Translations under genes and position numbers: made by a program
Shown here: positions 61,338 to 64,000 of the stretch, one piece after another
Layout of the letters: the number at the start of each line of letters is the position of its first letter
How positions within the stretch are numbered: position 1 is the stretch's first letter
Source: an uncultured Eubacterium sp.
Lineage (GTDB): Bacteria; Bacillota; Clostridia; Lachnospirales; Lachnospiraceae
Reading direction: 5' to 3'
Assembly: GCA_910584065.1 (NCBI GenBank)
Contig: CAJTZN010000006.1
Location: 1 to 64,000, forward strand
DNA: 64,000 nt
The notes under the pieces: model-generated
Seen by the model: the letters and a program-made list of their open reading frames with translations, nothing else
The model's database searches: none
Told to the model about the DNA's origin: nothing

Positions 61338-61459
61338 ATAAAAATTCCTCCTGCTGATTGATCTGGCCTGTAAAACGGCAGGATCCCAGGTCTGAATACA
61401 CACAAGTTTTTGGATCTATCTCCCTTTGCATCCAATCTAATTTTCTAATTGACTATCAT

Positions 61460-62182
61460 TTAATCCCACCAGAAATACCACACGTCAGATTCTTCAAGCC
61501 CGGCTGCCAGTTCAGACACCGTATAAGTAAGCGTCCCCTGATCGATCCGATCCGGGCAGAACGCATAGTGCTCTTTCGCTGCTTCGATACTGTCCACCTG
61601 GTTTAATCCGTAAGGTGCATAAAACTCCATGACATCATGGGTAAATACAGCGGGAACCGCCTTGTATTTCTCATACCAGTATTTACATACCGCGATCATT
61701 TCCTCCGGCATGGGACACTCATTCCACCCTCCCATAGGCAGGTATCCCACAATCTCCCACGGATTTTTAACCGGAATCTCTAATAGCAGCGTATCCGCCT
61801 CCAGCATCCCATCATCAAAAGAGATATATCCGGAAAATTCATGCAGCACCTCGCCTTCCGTTTCCTCTCCGATAAAATCTTCCCATTCCTTTTCATCAAT
61901 TTCTTCCGTATACTCTTCCAGTCGTTCTTTCAAAATATCCCTGCCGTTATCTTTACAGCCAGTAATGATCTCTTCCCTGTCATATTCCTGGCCTGCTACT
62001 TCCTCCAGCCACTCTACCGCACATTCATCCAAAGAGAGGATCGCCGGATAAATCCCCTCCGTCTGTCTCTTCTCATAAAGAGCCTTATATGCCTGTTCCA
62101 CCAATTCAGGACTGCTTCCCTTTTCAAATACGGTATAGCGGCACTGAAAACTTTCTGCTATTTTCTTCGTTGTTTCATCCAT
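61460..62182 (-). CDS. DUF4253 protein
   Basis: The 240-residue acidic protein has the DUF4253 pattern: LLLEIPVKNPWEIVGYLPMG near 131-150, GWNECPMPEEMIAVCKYWYE, KYKAVPAVFTHDVMEFYAP, and the end LEESDVWYFWWD. The role is unknown; members are common in Firmicutes accessory regions, where they may act as immunity or stress proteins. It has no membrane helix. The start follows GAGGAATG. Confidence 0.85.
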   Translation of the reverse strand: MDETTKKIAESFQCRYTVFEKGSSPELVEQAYKALYEKRQTEGIYPAILSLDECAVEWLEEVAGQEYDREEIITGCKDNGRDILKERLEEYTEEIDEKEWEDFIGEETEGEVLHEFSGYISFDDGMLEADTLLLEIPVKNPWEIVGYLPMGGWNECPMPEEMIAVCKYWYEKYKAVPAVFTHDVMEFYAPYGLNQVDSIEAAKEHYAFCPDRIDQGTLTYTVSELAAGLEESDVWYFWWD

Positions 62183-62237
62183 AACTCATTCCTCCTGCTT
62201 TCGCAATTTTAAAATAGTTATACCGACCGAGCATCTA

Positions 62238-63608
62238 TTACTCCCGATAATTCTTCCTCCTGAACGGATCTTCAATTTTTGTATCAATAAGAAGTCCATA
62301 CTTCTTCGGATGGCGAAAAGAATTGCCGTGTACTTCCCTCATGCGGTAATTGCGCAATTGCTCCAGATCAAGTTCGGCAATATAAATCCCCTCCTGCCCA
62401 TCCGCCTGTAAGATGCAGGTATCCCGTGAATGATCTAACTCCGGAAGGTAAGCGACGCCATCAAAAACACTGGAGCCGCCGTTACAATCAGGTACAGATT
62501 CCGGATAATTACAAGTAGCAACTGCCGTCATATTCTCATACGCTCTGGCCCGGAGCTGTGAAAGACGGTTTATTTCCATTGGACAGGCATTCGGCACAAG
62601 GATCAGTTCCGCGCCTTTCAGCATTAAAATTCTCGCACTTTCAGGAAATTCCCTGTCATAACAGATCATCGCGCCGACTTTTACTTCTCCGCAGGCAGTA
62701 TCGAGCGTCGTCACATAAAAATCTTCACCGGGTGTTAAATTCCGTTCCACATCAAAATCACAGGTATGTACTTTGGCATAGATCAATTTTCGTTCTCCAA
62801 ACCGGTCAAAAAGAATGAGTGAATTGCGCGGCTCGTTTTCATGCTTTTCCAGCAGAGTGATGCCAATCGCCATATGAAGCTCCTTTGCCAGATTGCCAAA
62901 AGCATGTACAAAATCACTGTCAGCCAAAACCGCTTCCGCTTTCCACTCACTGACAGGACGGTCATAAATGTTATATCCATTGCTCCACATTTCAGGAAAC
63001 AGCGCAATGTCAGCACCACGTTCTTTTGCTTTGATACAATACCTGACACCCTTTTCGAGATTTTCCGCCAACGTATTACAGGGCGCAATTTGCAGTAAAG
63101 CGATTGTTAATCCATTTCTGTTCAAATGATACCTCTCAAGTGTTTCCGAAGTGTTGAACATTTTTACGGACGTATCCATCATCTCCTGAATGTAATCGCC
63201 ATCACTCATCGTTGAAAAGAAAAGAATATCTTCTCTCTTAAAGCCATTTTTTTCAAATACCCCATCAGGAATCTGCCTGATACTTTTTTCCAGTACAGAA
63301 AGTAAGGTCTGAGCAAACTCCCACTTTTCATCTGACGGATTGCAAAAATCAATGTCCTTACAATCTTCAACAATGTCTACAAGCGGCTGGTAAAGAAAAT
63401 CCGGTTCAAGTCCATGTTTCCACTCGTAATACTCATTTATGTTATGGCTGTAATCCCATGCCAGATAGATCCCATAAAAATCATCTGTTGTTATGAAACC
63501 AATCGCACAGGCCTCTTCATCTTTCGCCGCATTCAATATTTTATCAATTTCATCCGGCAATTCTCTGAAACAAAGCTGACGAAACGTTTCAAACTTTGTC
63601 GTATCCAT
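62238..63608 (-). CDS. DUF4303-nitrilase (carbon-nitrogen hydrolase) fusion
   Basis: The 456-residue protein joins an N-terminal DUF4303-like domain (about 1-165: DTTKFETFRQLCFRELPDEI, YLAWDYSHNINEYYEW) to a nitrilase domain (about 168-456). The catalytic triad can be seen as E in ADIALFPEMWSNGYN near 210, K in LIYAKVHTCDFDVE near 287, and C in VGAMICYDREFPESAR near 325. Such enzymes cleave non-peptide C-N bonds of nitriles, amides or carbamoyls. The N-terminal half is not part of a normal nitrilase of about 280 residues. The start follows GAGGATAAAA. No substrate can be assigned. Confidence 0.85.
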   Translation of the reverse strand: MDTTKFETFRQLCFRELPDEIDKILNAAKDEEACAIGFITTDDFYGIYLAWDYSHNINEYYEWKHGLEPDFLYQPLVDIVEDCKDIDFCNPSDEKWEFAQTLLSVLEKSIRQIPDGVFEKNGFKREDILFFSTMSDGDYIQEMMDTSVKMFNTSETLERYHLNRNGLTIALLQIAPCNTLAENLEKGVRYCIKAKERGADIALFPEMWSNGYNIYDRPVSEWKAEAVLADSDFVHAFGNLAKELHMAIGITLLEKHENEPRNSLILFDRFGERKLIYAKVHTCDFDVERNLTPGEDFYVTTLDTACGEVKVGAMICYDREFPESARILMLKGAELILVPNACPMEINRLSQLRARAYENMTAVATCNYPESVPDCNGGSSVFDGVAYLPELDHSRDTCILQADGQEGIYIAELDLEQLRNYRMREVHGNSFRHPKKYGLLIDTKIEDPFRRKNYRE

Positions 63609-63665
63609 TTTTATCCTCCATTCCCACGATAGTTATCTTCCATCATAAAAGTTGACTTCTGATCA

Positions 63666-64000
63666 TTATTTATATGCCGTTATATATGTATTTCTGTAAA
63701 ATGGCATTTTCATCGTACTTGTATTCCACAATTGTTCAAACTCCCTGAGCGCAATTTTTCTATTATAAGATTCCTCGTTGCAATTAACAAATCCATCTAA
63801 CGATTCAGCAATAAAAAAATATTGTTCATCATAACCGACAACAGGCACATAATGCAACCCGCTCTGATCCGGTTGTGTTCGTATCATCACGATTACCGGA
63901 TTTCCTTTGCTGACCTCATTTTTCAATGCAGCAATATTCCCGGCGCAATACGTTGCCTTTAAGCCATATTGAGAGAGCAGATTCCGTATCCCCTTCGGAT
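63666..64000 (-). CDS. C39-like cysteine peptidase family protein, partial
   Basis: The C-terminal 111 residues lie in the window; the start is beyond 64000. Visible parts include CAGNIAALKNEVSKGNPVIV, and GLHYVPVVGYDEQYFFIAES, where the H and later residue of a papain-like (peptidase C39-like) fold are found, and a DGFVNCNEESYNRKI loop. The catalytic cysteine would be further upstream. Many such proteins are membrane or secreted peptidases. It may share a transcript with the gene to its left. Identity is moderate because only part is seen. Confidence 0.55.
   Translation of the reverse strand, partial: PKGIRNLLSQYGLKATYCAGNIAALKNEVSKGNPVIVMIRTQPDQSGLHYVPVVGYDEQYFFIAESLDGFVNCNEESYNRKIALREFEQLWNTSTMKMPFYRNTYITAYK

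Noticed and set aside
46943..64000. Integron or attC array
   Set aside because: No repeated recombination sites with the expected core and palindromic arms were seen between the accessory genes, and no integrase gene lies in the window.

Overview
The window reads as a chromosomal segment of an anaerobic, low-to-mid GC, spore-forming Firmicute, most likely a gut Lachnospiraceae (class Clostridia). The evidence is a GerW/YtfJ sporulation gene, a SpoIIM-like membrane protein, the rpmB / Asp23 / DAK2 neighbourhood, an FtsA-like ATPase of the long clostridial type, a 1403-residue 2-hydroxyacyl-CoA dehydratase activase-like protein, strong AGGAGG ribosome binding sites, and frequent GTG/TTG starts. 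No rRNA, tRNA or CRISPR array was found.

Layout. (1) 1-3.7 kb is AT-rich accessory DNA: a superfamily 1 helicase translationally coupled to an unrecognised partner, then a chimeric scar made of a PAPS-reductase-like zinc ribbon joined to an IS66 transposase tail. (2) 3.7-6.8 kb holds a gene-poor stretch with a pseudogene remnant, two membrane proteins, thiD and a GNAT gene. (3) 6.9-10.4 kb is a lone 1180-residue GH2 glycosidase, fired from a promoter that overlaps the promoter of the divergent GNAT gene. (4) 10.6-17.1 kb holds cysS and a four-gene ABC export module of the GldA/F/G plus DUF4340 kind. (5) 17.3-18.4 kb holds a SpoIIM-like gene and a compact locus that looks like a type I toxin-antitoxin system. 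(6) 18.4-31 kb is a long leftward housekeeping run: Asp23, DAK2, polA, coaE, FtsA-like, MBL hydrolase, ACT protein, DUF711, pepD, NUDIX. (7) 31-41 kb holds a 46-residue membrane peptide, repeats, rpmB, gerW, DUF2953, unknown genes, a large PMT-type glycosyltransferase, a rhomboid-like protein, CorA and a LysM protein. (8) 41-47 kb is rightward: the dehydratase activase, then an MFS efflux pump behind a leader-peptide attenuator. (9) 46.9-64 kb is a more AT-rich accessory array in which every gene lies on the minus strand and most are single-domain: acetyltransferases, a methyltransferase, a PD-(D/E)XK nuclease, HAD, GrpB, DUF4143 ATPase, a frameshifted chemoreceptor, DUF5131, a kinase, cytidine deaminase, EamA, DUF4253, and a DUF4303-nitrilase fusion. 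Truncated genes and short duplications mark repeated rearrangement here.

The most interesting items are three: the putative type I toxin-antitoxin locus at 17.94-18.37 kb (promoter, six tandem mini-hairpins, sequestered ribosome site, 26-residue toxin-like peptide, and an opposing promoter for an antisense RNA over the toxin 3' end); the helicase plus partner pair at the left edge; and the 12-codon leader with mutually exclusive hairpins ahead of the efflux pump.
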